From NCBI GenBank assembly GCA_947066955.1, contig CAMTAF010000010.1, positions 1 through 52,756 of the forward strand: a stretch of 52,756 bases of DNA. Direction: 5' to 3'. The stretch is from an uncultured Hungatella sp. (GTDB taxonomy: Bacteria > Bacillota > Clostridia > Lachnospirales > Lachnospiraceae). Under the pieces are notes generated by a model, which was not told the origin of the DNA, did no database searches, and saw only the letters and a list, made by a program, of their open reading frames with translations. Shown piece by piece: positions 16,626 through 25,052 of this stretch; position 1 is the first letter of the stretch; every line of letters starts with the position of its first letter. Made by a program: the position numbers and the translations under genes.

Positions 16626-17830
16626 GGATATTAGTGATCAACAGCGGAAGCTCTTCCTTAAAATTTCAGGTCATCGACTCGGACAGCGAGGAGGTGCTGG
16701 TAAAAGGGCTTTGTGAGCGCATCGGCATCGACGGGGTCTTTACCTACAAGACCGACAAGGTATCGGTGAAGGAGCCGGTGGCCATGGAGAACCATACCCA
16801 GGCGGTGAACACCCTCCTGGAGGCCCTGGTGGATCCGGAAAAAGGAATCATCAGCGATTTTTCCCAGATCGATGTCATCGGGCACCGGCTGGTTCACGGG
16901 GGAGAGAAGTTTACAGGATCCGTGGTGGTCACGGATGAGGTGATCCAGGCTATGACGGAGTGCAATGATCTGGCGCCCCTCCACAATCCTGCTAATCTGG
17001 TGGGAGTGGATGCCTGCAGAAAGCTGATGCCGGACACTTTGATGGTGGGCGTCTTCGACACAGCCTTTAATCAGACCATGGAGCCCAAGGCCTATCTCTA
17101 CGGCCTTCCCTACCGCTACTATGAGAAATACAAGATCCGCCGCTACGGCTTCCACGGCATCAGCCACAAGTATGTGTCCCAGAGAGCGGCGGAGTTTATG
17201 GGGAAGGACCCCAAAGACGTGAAGACCATTGTCTGCCACTTAGGCAACGGGGCCAGCATCTGCGCGGTGAAATACGGAAAAGTCATCGACAATTCCATGG
17301 GATTTACCCCCTTGGAAGGGCTTGTCATGGGCACCAGGTGCGGGGATGTGGATCCGGGAGCTCTGGAGTTTCTCGCCAAGAAAGAGAACCTGGATTTCCC
17401 TCAGGTCATGGCCATCCTAAACCAGGAATCAGGAGTCCTGGGCATCTCCAAGAATTTCTCCAGCGATTTCAGGGAACTGAAGGACGCGGAGATCAAGTAC
17501 AACGAGAAAGCGGCCCTGGCCAGGGAGATTTTCGCCTACAAGGTGGCAAAGTATGTGGGCAGCTACGCCGCGGCCATGAACGGGGTGGACAATATCGTCT
17601 TCACCGCGGGAGTGGGGGAGAACGACTCGGACATCCGCCAGGAGATCTGCAATTATCTGGGATTTCTGGGAATCACCATCGATGAGCTGAAGAACCGGGA
17701 GCAGGCGGAGGCGGTGAAGATCTCCGAGGGGACTTCAAAGGTCAATGTGCTGGTGATCCGCACCAACGAGGAGCTTGAGATCGCCAGGGAGGCGGCAGAG
17801 GTGGCGAGAGAGGTTCTGGGCAGTTCCTAA
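16622..17830 (+). CDS. ackA: Acetate kinase
   Basis: A 402 aa protein, standard length. N-terminal phosphate-binding motif NSGSSSLKFQ, GHRLVHGGEKF, FDTAFNQTM, the RRYGFHGISHKYV signature and FTAGVGEN. It converts acetyl phosphate and ADP to acetate and ATP in fermentation. It is unusual that phosphotransacetylase is not adjacent; instead the gene overlaps a diguanylate cyclase by four bases. A weak hairpin followed by T6 lies after the stop (17842-17881). Confidence 0.97.
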   Translation: MRILVINSGSSSLKFQVIDSDSEEVLVKGLCERIGIDGVFTYKTDKVSVKEPVAMENHTQAVNTLLEALVDPEKGIISDFSQIDVIGHRLVHGGEKFTGSVVVTDEVIQAMTECNDLAPLHNPANLVGVDACRKLMPDTLMVGVFDTAFNQTMEPKAYLYGLPYRYYEKYKIRRYGFHGISHKYVSQRAAEFMGKDPKDVKTIVCHLGNGASICAVKYGKVIDNSMGFTPLEGLVMGTRCGDVDPGALEFLAKKENLDFPQVMAILNQESGVLGISKNFSSDFRELKDAEIKYNEKAALAREIFAYKVAKYVGSYAAAMNGVDNIVFTAGVGENDSDIRQEICNYLGFLGITIDELKNREQAEAVKISEGTSKVNVLVIRTNEELEIAREAAEVAREVLGSS

Positions 17831-17841
17831 AGCAATTAAAG

Positions 17842-17887
17842 TTCCGGAGATGCTGCGCTTATGGATATTCCGGCGTTTTTTGACGCC
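17842..17887 (+). terminator. Probable terminator after ackA
   Basis: CCGGA pairs with TCCGG upstream of GCGTTTTTT. The stem is short, but the T-run and position after ackA support it. Confidence 0.4.
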
Positions 17888-17915
17888 TGAAATATAATAG
17901 CAGGAGGATATAGAA

Positions 17916-18614
17916 ATGAGAAAGATGAGAAAGTTTTTGGGAGCAGCGGTATTGTCCGCAAGTTTGTCGGCTGTTACAGCGGGGACGGCATTTGCCAACT
18001 TTAACTACAATGTCGGCAACAAGTATGCAGGGACAGCGGACGCGGTGTTTACCGAATATGAAACGTCCCATGAGGAACATGTCATGGTGGTTCAAGATGG
18101 CACGGAGATGATTCTGACTCCCCATGATGAAGAGTCCTATTTTTACTTTATGGCATACGACGCAAACGGCGTTATGATTTGGGAGGACCCGATCTGTGAC
18201 ATCGTGCCAGCGGAGACCCCTGTATCCTTTACTATGAAAAGTTATCTGACAAAGGAGGATGTCCCGAATCTGGCTCTCCAGGGTATTGAGGGTCTGAATG
18301 TGGGCGCCTATAGAATCCTCCAGTACAACGGGCTTACGGATCAGTACTATTGGAGCTATTTTATAGTTGACGGAGCCTTTAACAGCAGCGGTCTTAAGAA
18401 CCTGGAGTTAAAGTGGGACAAGACCTATACCTGGACACAGAAAGACGGAAAATGGCAGGTAACCTCCGCTGACGGGATCTCTCTCGCCGACGAATGGTAC
18501 CGCGACCCGTCAACCGGAAACTATTACTATCTGGACAGGGAGTGCAACATGCTGACAGACGCGGTGACGCCGGATGGATATTATGTGAATGCGGACGGCG
18601 TGTGGGTTCAGTAA
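17916..18614 (+). CDS. Secreted protein with C-terminal wall-binding-type repeats
   Basis: A 232 aa protein with a signal peptide (basic MRKMRKF, then a hydrophobic core ending ...TAGTAFA at about residue 28). The middle domain (30-165) is not one I recognise. The C-terminal 45 residues carry aromatic/Gly repeats (WYRDPSTGNYYYLDRECNML, PDGYYVNADGVWVQ) like choline-binding/cell-wall-binding repeats; the same VDANGAWIQ-type ending occurs in the GH28 protein of this window. SD AGGAGG. Surface-attached, function unknown. Confidence 0.8.
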   Translation: MRKMRKFLGAAVLSASLSAVTAGTAFANFNYNVGNKYAGTADAVFTEYETSHEEHVMVVQDGTEMILTPHDEESYFYFMAYDANGVMIWEDPICDIVPAETPVSFTMKSYLTKEDVPNLALQGIEGLNVGAYRILQYNGLTDQYYWSYFIVDGAFNSSGLKNLELKWDKTYTWTQKDGKWQVTSADGISLADEWYRDPSTGNYYYLDRECNMLTDAVTPDGYYVNADGVWVQ

Positions 18615-18642
18615 TCCGTATAAGCCCAGGGCAGGGGAAACG

Positions 18643-19209
18643 TCACCCCCTGCCCTGGGGACCGGTCTTAGGCATCAGGCATTCCCCCACCTTCTCGGTG
18701 AGCTCCTGGAGCACTGACACCACCAGGCTCCGCTCACATCCCTGGCTCTGACCCAGGGCATAGGCATAGTAGCCTCCGTAGATGGCAAAGGTCAGCCCCA
18801 TATTGGAGACAGGGTCCAGGCGGAGATCAGGATATTTTTCAAATACCAGCTCTTTTAAGGCTCTGTCAATCTTGGACACCAGAAGGCTGCTGCGGTTGTC
18901 CGAAAAGAGGATCTGGATCAAGTGGTCCTGGGACAGATATCCAAAGAGCAGCTCTCTTGTAAATTCCCCCGAATTATCAACAATGTATTCCGGGTGGTCC
19001 ATGGACTGGATCACGGACATCACCACCTCGTTTTCTAAAGAATCCGACAGCTCATAGATATCCCCGTAGTGAGAGTAAAAGGTTGACTTGTTGATCATGG
19101 CCATCTGGCACAGCTCCCGAACCGTGATCTTTTCCAAGGGCTTTTTGGCCCGGATGGAGAGGAAGGAGTTGATGATGGCGTTTTTGGTTTTGGCGACGCG
19201 AAGGTCCAT
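18643..19209 (-). CDS. TetR-family transcriptional regulator
   Basis: A 188 aa protein. The N-terminal helix-turn-helix (KITVRELCQMAMINKSTFYS, about residues 24-43, ending FYSHYGDIYEL) is typical of TetR, and the C-terminal domain resembles the TetR_C_7 type. It is divergent from glgB and has its own promoter at 19303-19331. GGTTAACC near 19242-19249 and CTATAAT/ATTATAG (19294-19309) are possible operators. Targets could include itself or glgB. Confidence 0.85.
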   Translation of the reverse strand: MDLRVAKTKNAIINSFLSIRAKKPLEKITVRELCQMAMINKSTFYSHYGDIYELSDSLENEVVMSVIQSMDHPEYIVDNSGEFTRELLFGYLSQDHLIQILFSDNRSSLLVSKIDRALKELVFEKYPDLRLDPVSNMGLTFAIYGGYYAYALGQSQGCERSLVVSVLQELTEKVGECLMPKTGPQGRG

Positions 19210-19302
19210 AATTGTTCTCCCGACACTTTTTGAAAATAGTTGGTTAACCTACCAGACCGCGAAATTGTCTGTAGCCTGGCAGGGATTTTTTTTCTATAAT
19301 CC

Positions 19303-19331
19303 ATTATAGTAGGAAAAACAACCAGTGTCCA
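19303..19331 (-). promoter_or_regulatory. Promoter of the TetR gene
   Basis: On the minus strand TGGACA (19326-19331), 17 bases, then TATAAT (19303-19308). The -10 is half of a perfect 7-bp inverted repeat (19294-19309), which might also give a plus-strand -10 for glgB, although no good -35 is seen for that. Confidence 0.65.
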
Positions 19332-19365
19332 GAAAAATAAAAAAGGAATACGAGGGAGGAAAAGT

Positions 19366-21165
19366 ATGGATTTTTACGGATTTTACACAGGAACGGAGTT
19401 TCAGGCCTATGAGTATCTGGGGGCCCACAGGGAGGGGAATCGGACCGTGTTCCGCACCTTCGCGCCGGGGGCCAGGAGGATCCAGGTCATCGGGGAGTTT
19501 AACGGCTGGCAGGGAACGGATATGGACAAGATCCATGACGGGAATTTCTGGGAAGCCAGGATCGGCGAGGCAAAGCCGGGGCAGATGTACAAGTACCGGA
19601 TCACCGGGGCGGACGGCAGCTGCAGGGATCACTGCGACCCTTATGGGGTTTGGATGGAACTGCGTCCTGCCGCCGCCTCTTTTATACCAGGCAGCGGCAG
19701 GTTTGACTTCGGGGACAGCCAGTGGATGAAGAAGAGGACAGTGGCAAAGGACAGGCCCTTGAATATTTATGAGATCCACGCAGGTTCCTGGAAACGTCCT
19801 TCTGACGAGCCGGAGGACTGGTACACCTACGATGAGCTGGGAGGGAGGCTGATCCCTTACTTAAAGGAGCAGGGGTACAACTATGTGGAGGTGATGCCTC
19901 TGGCGGAGCATCCCTGTGACCAGTCCTGGGGATATCAGATCACCGGATTTTTCAGCCCCACCTCCCGCTATGGGACGCCGGAGCAGCTTAAGTCCTTTGT
20001 GAAGCTGTGCCACATCAATGACATCGGGGTCATCATGGACTTTGTCCCCGTGCATTTCGCTGTGGACGATTATGCCCTGTGGAATTACGACGGAACCGCT
20101 CTGTATGAGTACCCCAACCAGGCTGTGGGCAGGAGCCAGTGGGGGAGCTGCAACTTTATGCACTCCCGCGGGGAGGTCCGCAGCTTTCTCCAGTCCGCGG
20201 CCAACTACTGGCTGACGGAGTTCCACTTTGACGGGCTCAGGATGGATGCCATCAGCAACATGATCTACTGGCAGGGGGATCCAGCCAGGGGGGAGAACAG
20301 GGGAGCGGTGATGTTTCTGCAGAACTTAAACCAGGGGCTTAAGGAACGGCACCCCTCGGCCATGCTCATCGCCGAGGACTCCACGTCCAGGCCGAATATC
20401 ACAAAGCCGGCGGACCAGGGAGGGCTGGGGTTTGACTACAAGTGGGATATGGGGTGGATGAACGACACCCTGTCCTATTTCCAGTCCTGGCCCCAGCAGA
20501 GGACGGAGAACTATCACAAGCTTACTTTTTCCATGCAGTACTACTATGAGGAGAACTACCTGCTTCCCCTGTCCCACGACGAGAACGTCCACGGAAAGGC
20601 CACTATTTTACAGAAAATGTACGGGGACTACGAGATCAAATTCCCCCAGGCCAGGGCATTTTACCTATACATGTACACTCACCCGGGAAAGAAGCTGAAC
20701 TTTATGGGAAATGAGCTGGGCCAGCTGAGGGAGTGGGACGAGACGCGGCAGCAGGATTGGGACATCTTGAAGTACCCCAACCACGATGCTTTCCGGCGGT
20801 TTATGAAGGATCTAAATAAATTGTATGAGGAGAATCCGGCCCTGTGGCAGCAGGATTACGAGAGGGAGGGTTTTCAATGGTTGGACTGCCACCAGGAATC
20901 CCGGTGCCTCTACGCCTTTGAGCGGAGGAGTCCCAAGCAGCGGGTGGTGGCGGTGTTCAATTTCTCGGACCAGATTCAGGCGGACTATGAGTTGGCAGTG
21001 CCGGGAGCCGGGAGTCTGACCCTTCTCCTGGACACGGACCGGGATATCTACGGGGGGAGCCTGATGGGGCTTGAGAAAAAAGTGACGGTGAAGGCGGACC
21101 CGGATGGAAAAGTGAAGCTCACCCTGGCCCCGTTTTCCGGGAAATGCTATGGGGTGGAAGGATAG
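19366..21165 (+). CDS. glgB: 1,4-alpha-glucan branching enzyme
   Basis: A 599 aa protein, a little short for the family. N-terminal CBM48 (FRTFAPGARRIQVIGEFNGW), then a GH13 barrel: EVMPLAEHP, the nucleophile Asp in FDGLRMDAIS, the acid/base Glu in MLIAEDST and the transition-state Asp in LSHDENVHG, with a beta-sandwich C-terminus. It introduces alpha-1,6 branches in glycogen. SD GGGAGG. The stop codon TAG lies inside the inserted MITE: reading the uninterrupted target gives ...YGVEEIN and TGA, so the natural C-terminus was slightly altered. Confidence 0.95.
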   Translation: MDFYGFYTGTEFQAYEYLGAHREGNRTVFRTFAPGARRIQVIGEFNGWQGTDMDKIHDGNFWEARIGEAKPGQMYKYRITGADGSCRDHCDPYGVWMELRPAAASFIPGSGRFDFGDSQWMKKRTVAKDRPLNIYEIHAGSWKRPSDEPEDWYTYDELGGRLIPYLKEQGYNYVEVMPLAEHPCDQSWGYQITGFFSPTSRYGTPEQLKSFVKLCHINDIGVIMDFVPVHFAVDDYALWNYDGTALYEYPNQAVGRSQWGSCNFMHSRGEVRSFLQSAANYWLTEFHFDGLRMDAISNMIYWQGDPARGENRGAVMFLQNLNQGLKERHPSAMLIAEDSTSRPNITKPADQGGLGFDYKWDMGWMNDTLSYFQSWPQQRTENYHKLTFSMQYYYEENYLLPLSHDENVHGKATILQKMYGDYEIKFPQARAFYLYMYTHPGKKLNFMGNELGQLREWDETRQQDWDILKYPNHDAFRRFMKDLNKLYEENPALWQQDYEREGFQWLDCHQESRCLYAFERRSPKQRVVAVFNFSDQIQADYELAVPGAGSLTLLLDTDRDIYGGSLMGLEKKVTVKADPDGKVKLTLAPFSGKCYGVEG

Positions 21166-21366
21166 TGTAACTTTACTTGGGGAATTTTATAAAATATATA
21201 GTGCAGAACACACGTTCCCATGATATACTATGGATAGAAGCATTGAGAGCCGGGAGCCGCCAGTAATCTACAAAAGCGTATTGCTATGCATTGGCTGCCG
21301 ATGTCCGTTGAGCCAGTAGCTGTAGCGAGTCTGCCCATCAAGATCCCCAAGTAAAGTTACACTATC
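21161..21366. mobile_element. MITE-like element with 23-bp terminal inverted repeats
   Basis: The termini 21161-21183 and 21344-21366 are perfect inverted repeats (outer end GATAGTGTAACTTTACTT). The element is flanked by a 9-bp direct duplication GGGTGGAAG (21152-21160 and 21367-21375), the footprint of transposition. The 206-bp body has no transposase. The target duplication length and termini would fit mobilisation by an IS256-like or similar transposase (inference). Confidence 0.88.
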
Positions 21367-21382
21367 GGGTGGAAGAAATAAA

Positions 21383-21411
21383 TTGACGCCAATAACCATA
21401 TGGCTTATAAT
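21383..21411 (+). promoter_or_regulatory. Promoter of the threonine/serine exporter operon
   Basis: TTGACG (21383-21388), 17 bases, TATAAT (21406-21411). The -35 begins just seven bases past the MITE target duplication, so the insertion narrowly spares it. It excludes the upstream in-frame start at 21400. Confidence 0.75.
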
Positions 21412-21450
21412 AATTGCTGGCAAGAAAATATCATTTTGACATATGGAAAT

Positions 21451-22269
21451 ATGCGGATTATGAGCGATATGATGAAAGAAACAGGATGCAGGGAACAGGA
21501 GGGCCTGCCGGACAGGGAGCAAAACCGGTATCTGTCCGCCTTTATGGATATTGGGGAGCTGCTGCTGATTCACGGGGCAGAGGTGAACCGGGTGGAGGAC
21601 ACCATCTCCCGGCTGTGCGGGGCCTATGGTTTTGTGCGGTCGGATGTATTTACCATCACCTCAAGTATTGTGGCAAGCGCCATGACCCCTGACGGGACAA
21701 CCATAACCCAGACCCGCAGAATCAAGGACAGGGACACGGATCTGGGAAAAGTGGAACTGGTGAACGGGCTGTCCAGAAGGATATGTAAGGATCCTGTGAG
21801 CGTGGAGGCGATTCAGGAGGAGATCAGGGCTATCCGGGATAGGAGAAGCATCTCTGAGGGCGTAAAATTGGGGATGTACATGCTGATCTCCTCTTCCCTG
21901 TCAGTATTTTTCGGGGGAAGCTGGCCGGACGGTCTGGCCGCGGCCCTCTCCGGAATGGTCCTGTACGGTATGCTGCGCCAGAGCGCGGCTATGAGGCTCA
22001 ACGGAATTATCCAGACCATGATGTGCAGCGCGGTCACGGCTCTGGCGGTATCTCTGCTGGTGAAAATAGGGATCGGAACCCATCCGGACAAGATCATGAT
22101 CGGCAACATCATGTTGGTGATCCCGGGGATCCAGCTGACCAATTCCCTGCGGGATATGATTAACGGAGACATGATCAGCGGGCTTTTGAACATGAGCGAG
22201 GCTCTGCTGAAGGCAGTGTCTGTAGCCATGGGATTTGCGGTTACGCTGTTGGCAGGAGGTGGAAGATGA
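21451..22269 (+). CDS. Threonine/serine exporter, ThrE N-terminal-type subunit
   Basis: About 272 aa. It matches the ThrE_1 (DUF1212) family: a cytoplasmic N-terminal half with FMDIGELLLIHGAEVNRVEDT and an ARIP-like hydrolase-type fold, followed by four to five membrane helices from about residue 135. It works with the small ThrE_2 subunit encoded next. The start is uncertain: ATGs at 21451, 21460 and 21469 all have weak SDs, but the promoter TATAAT at 21406-21411 rules out the earlier 21400 codon. Confidence 0.85.
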   Translation: MRIMSDMMKETGCREQEGLPDREQNRYLSAFMDIGELLLIHGAEVNRVEDTISRLCGAYGFVRSDVFTITSSIVASAMTPDGTTITQTRRIKDRDTDLGKVELVNGLSRRICKDPVSVEAIQEEIRAIRDRRSISEGVKLGMYMLISSSLSVFFGGSWPDGLAAALSGMVLYGMLRQSAAMRLNGIIQTMMCSAVTALAVSLLVKIGIGTHPDKIMIGNIMLVIPGIQLTNSLRDMINGDMISGLLNMSEALLKAVSVAMGFAVTLLAGGGR

Positions 22270-22730
22270 GCTTTTACGCGGTCCAGACCGTAATGGGGGT
22301 CTTAGGATCCATAGGATTCTCCATCCTGTTCGGAGTGACGGATCGGAAACTTTTGTGGATTGCCCTTGGCAGCGGCGCGGGGTGGGCGGTTTATCTGATC
22401 TGCGTGGCCAGGGGATACGGCATCTTCGCGGGGCTGTTTGCCGCCAGCCTCTTTGTGGCAATGCTCAGCGAGGTGCTGGCCCGGATTCTGAAGACGCCTG
22501 TGATCCTGATGCTGGTGCCCATGCTGATTCCGGAGATGCCGGGAGGGGATCTGTACTACACCATGTACTATCTTGTGCAGAGGCAGTATGTGGAGTTTGG
22601 CAATTCCTCCAACCAGGTGCTCGCAGAGGCGGGGGCCATTGCCCTGGGGATCATACTGGCATCCTATGGGGCGAAATTTATCAGAAGTATCAGGCTTCAT
22701 GTGCCGGAGGCGCGGAAGAAGGCCCAGTGA
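22266..22730 (+). CDS. Threonine/serine exporter, ThrE C-terminal-type subunit (ThrE_2)
   Basis: A 154 aa, very hydrophobic protein with four to five membrane helices, containing LVPMLIPEMPGGDLYY typical of ThrE_2 (YjjB-like). The ATG overlaps the upstream stop (ATGA), so the two are co-translated and probably form one exporter. A strong hairpin follows the stop. Confidence 0.85.
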   Translation: MSFYAVQTVMGVLGSIGFSILFGVTDRKLLWIALGSGAGWAVYLICVARGYGIFAGLFAASLFVAMLSEVLARILKTPVILMLVPMLIPEMPGGDLYYTMYYLVQRQYVEFGNSSNQVLAEAGAIALGIILASYGAKFIRSIRLHVPEARKKAQ

Positions 22731-22778
22731 GAAAGTGCCCTGCCAGAGTCCGGGAAGGATTCTGGCAGGGCACTTTCT
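22730..22778. terminator. 18-bp perfect stem-loop, probable bidirectional terminator
   Basis: Arms 22730-22747 and 22761-22778 are perfectly complementary (AGAAAGTGCCCTGCCAGA and its reverse). It lies between the convergent thrE and YbjN-like operons and begins on the thrE stop codon. Confidence 0.85.
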
Positions 22779-22804
22779 CTAAGAACAGAAAGGAAAAAAA
22801 TATG

Positions 22805-23350
22805 TTATTTCTGAGGTCCGTCACATTCCTCAATGGCCTCAAGGGCAGTCTGGCCCAGGAGGACGCCGGTGATGCCCGGGGCATACCGGTGGAATATGAC
22901 CTCTGCATATTGGATACTGTTGCGGATGATCTCCTGTGTAGGGGTCATGCCGCTGCAGTCTGTAAAGGATTTAAAACGGATGGTGCCGTCCCTGAGATTA
23001 AACTCAAAATTGCCGCTGTTCAGGCCGTAATTGGCCCGGCAGATGAACTCTGCCATGGACATCATCTTGTCCGGGCCCGCCCTGCCTGCCGCGTCAGGGG
23101 CGGCGGCATAGAGGGTGTAGCTGTCCGGCTTTACGCAGATGGTGTATCTTATGCTTTTGATATCGCTTGGGATATCCCGGCGCAGTCTCAGGCTGAATTG
23201 GAAAATTCCTGTTTCCTCATCAAAGGAAAAGCAGCCGCGCCAGCCGCTGCCATCCAGGCAATCCCGGATAGCGGCAGCAATGGATAGGGAGTAGCGAGGC
23301 ACTTTTTGTGCACACGGGGCGGAAAGGAAATTTTTAGCAAGTTCTGACAT
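22805..23350 (-). CDS. YbjN-domain protein, paralogue 2
   Basis: A 181 aa protein with the YbjN/T3SS-chaperone-like fold pattern: FSFDEETGIFQFSL, YTICVKPDSYTLYA, AEFICRANYGLNSGNFEFNL and CSGMTPTQEIIRNSI. It is clearly homologous to the upstream protein over its full length and probably arose by tandem duplication. YbjN proteins are cytosolic and their biochemical role is unclear. The SD is weak and the gap to the upstream gene is nine bases, so it may depend on coupling. Confidence 0.75.
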   Translation of the reverse strand: MSELAKNFLSAPCAQKVPRYSLSIAAAIRDCLDGSGWRGCFSFDEETGIFQFSLRLRRDIPSDIKSIRYTICVKPDSYTLYAAAPDAAGRAGPDKMMSMAEFICRANYGLNSGNFEFNLRDGTIRFKSFTDCSGMTPTQEIIRNSIQYAEVIFHRYAPGITGVLLGQTALEAIEECDGPQK

Positions 23351-23359
23351 CTGCGCGTT

Positions 23360-23848
23360 TTATCCCTGATCATTCTCGCATTTTTCTACAGCATCTTTAG
23401 CCGAAGCCCCGCCGAAGATGATGCCCAGGATCCCCGGGGCATAGCGGTTGAACATGCCGGCAGGAACATGGATGCTGCTTTTGATCATCTCGGAGGAGGG
23501 AATGATGCCGTCGCAGTCCACGTAGCACTTGTAGCGGATCTCGCCGTCCCTCATATCCAGTTCAAAATTGCCGCAGCGCAGCCCGTAATTGGCCCGGCAG
23601 ATAAATTCTGCCATCTGGAGCATCATGTCCGGATCATCTGTGTCGGCGCCGATGGGAGCGGTGGCGTAGAGGATATAGTTGTCCTCATGTACGCGGATAA
23701 TGTAATTGATCTTCTTCATCTGGCCCTTCATTCCCAGACCGAAGGTGAAACCGCCCTTCTCCTCATCGAAGGTAAAATGCCAGTCATTGGTCTCCAGAAA
23801 AGTTTTGATAGCGTTGGCGATAGTGTCGGAATAATTTGTAGTCTTCAT
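23360..23848 (-). CDS. YbjN-domain protein, paralogue 1
   Basis: A 162 aa protein with FTFDEEKGGFTFGL, YIIRVHEDNYILYA, AEFICRANYGLRCGNFELDM and CDGIIPSSEMIKSSI, the same blocks as its neighbour. It has a strong SD (AAGGGGG) and TATACT on the minus strand about 60 bases upstream as a possible -10. First gene of the leftward pair. Confidence 0.78.
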   Translation of the reverse strand: MKTTNYSDTIANAIKTFLETNDWHFTFDEEKGGFTFGLGMKGQMKKINYIIRVHEDNYILYATAPIGADTDDPDMMLQMAEFICRANYGLRCGNFELDMRDGEIRYKCYVDCDGIIPSSEMIKSSIHVPAGMFNRYAPGILGIIFGGASAKDAVEKCENDQG

Positions 23849-23935
23849 AAAATTGGTACCCCCTTTTGGTTAGTTAAATAGTTGTTTGTTGTTTCATCTG
23901 ATGACAGAAGTATACCAGATGGAAGAGAAGTAGTG

Positions 23936-23959
23936 GTCGCTTGGCAAGCGACATTTTTT
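23936..23959 (+). terminator. Intrinsic terminator inside a divergent intergenic region
   Basis: GTCGCTT-GGC-AAGCGAC followed by ATTTTTT. It is oriented rightward although the neighbouring genes diverge, so nothing annotated ends here; it may close a short unannotated transcript or act as a leader attenuator. Confidence 0.6.
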
Positions 23960-23966
23960 ATGCGCA

Positions 23967-24009
23967 GGCCCGTGCAGTGGAAGTTTGCCGCTAAAGCGGC
24001 GCACGGGCC
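23967..24009. repeat. Hairpin related to the second half of the palindromic repeat
   Basis: GGCCCGTGC and GCACGGGCC bracket a smaller GCCGC/GCGGC hairpin and are followed by GGATTCC. The layout resembles GGCAGGTG...GCGGCGCGTGCCGATACC of the 87-89 bp repeats. More GC hairpins follow at 24079-24115. Confidence 0.5.
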
Positions 24010-24162
24010 GGATTCCAAAGACAAAAAATAAACTGCAAGCCTATGAAAAATTCAGAAAATAGTGTATAATAGTAAATGCGCTGATGCGCACGCAAGCGGG
24101 CGCCCTGGCGGGCGGCATGATACTATTTGACTCTGCACCATATAATGGAGGAGGTTGCTGGT

Positions 24163-24966
24163 ATGGGAGAAATGATCTCATCATTTGACGGCATGAAGCT
24201 GTACTTAAACAAGGAAGTTCCGGACAACGCGAAAGCGGTTCTGGTGATTGTGCACGGGCTGTGCGAGCACCAGGGCCGGTATGATTATCTGGCGGAGGTG
24301 TTCCACAAGGCGGGGATCGGAACCTACCGGTTCGACCACAGAGGCCATGGGCGCTCGGAAGGAGAGCGGACCTATTACAGCGATTTTAACGAGCTGCTGG
24401 ACGACACCAACGTGGTGGTGGACATGGCTGTGGCGGAGAACCCGGATATCCCCGTGTTCCTCATGGGACACAGCATGGGCGGCTTTACCGTGTCCCTCTA
24501 CGGAGCAAAGTATCCGGACAAGAAGCTTAGGGGCATTGTCACCAGCGGGGCCCTGACTCATGACAACATCGGCCTGATCACCGGAGCGCCCAAGGGACAG
24601 GATCCTCACACAAAACTTCCCAATGAGCTGGGGGGAGGCGTCTGTTCTGTGGCGGAGGTGGTGGACTGGTACGGCAAGGACCCGTACAACACCAAGACAT
24701 TTACCACCGGACTGTGCTACGCCCTGTGCGAAGGGCTTCAGTGGTTTAAGGACAAGGAGAAGGAGTTCGCCTACCCGGTTCTGATGCTCCACGGAGAGAA
24801 GGACGGGCTGGTGAGCGTGAAGGATACTTATGAGTTCTTTGCCGCCGCGGCGTCTGTGGATAAACAGATGAAGATCTACGGCAATCTGTTCCACGAGATT
24901 TTCAACGAGTACTGCAAGGATGAGGTCATCGGGGACGCTCTTAAGTGGATCGAGAACAGGATCTAA
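24163..24966 (+). CDS. Alpha/beta hydrolase, monoacylglycerol lipase-like (serine aminopeptidase S33 fold)
   Basis: About 267 aa. An oxyanion-hole region IVHGLCEH, FDHRGHGRSEGER, the nucleophile elbow GHSMGG, an Asp in LHGEKDGLVS and a His in GNLFHEIFNE make a complete catalytic triad of the lysophospholipase/monoacylglycerol lipase group. No signal peptide. The start at 24163 is set by GGAGGAGG eight bases upstream; a TTG further upstream at 24127 is in frame but lacks support. A hairpin terminator follows. Confidence 0.88.
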   Translation: MGEMISSFDGMKLYLNKEVPDNAKAVLVIVHGLCEHQGRYDYLAEVFHKAGIGTYRFDHRGHGRSEGERTYYSDFNELLDDTNVVVDMAVAENPDIPVFLMGHSMGGFTVSLYGAKYPDKKLRGIVTSGALTHDNIGLITGAPKGQDPHTKLPNELGGGVCSVAEVVDWYGKDPYNTKTFTTGLCYALCEGLQWFKDKEKEFAYPVLMLHGEKDGLVSVKDTYEFFAAAASVDKQMKIYGNLFHEIFNEYCKDEVIGDALKWIENRI

Positions 24967-24992
24967 CTGCGCGGCCCGTGCGCATAAAGAGG

Positions 24993-25026
24993 GGCATGGG
25001 CCGGATTATCGGCCCATGCCTTAAAA
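24993..25026 (+). terminator. Terminator after the hydrolase gene
   Basis: GGCATGGGCCG and CGGCCCATGCC form an 11-bp perfect stem with a 6-base loop, followed by a short TT run. Confidence 0.6.
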
Positions 25027-25052
25027 CAACTAGGAAGGAAACATTGCTGGAT

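Noticed and set aside
22235..23287. A 350-codon plus-strand frame across the thrE terminator
   Set aside because: Overlaps ThrE_2 in another frame, reads through an 18-bp terminator stem and lies antisense to a YbjN-like gene.
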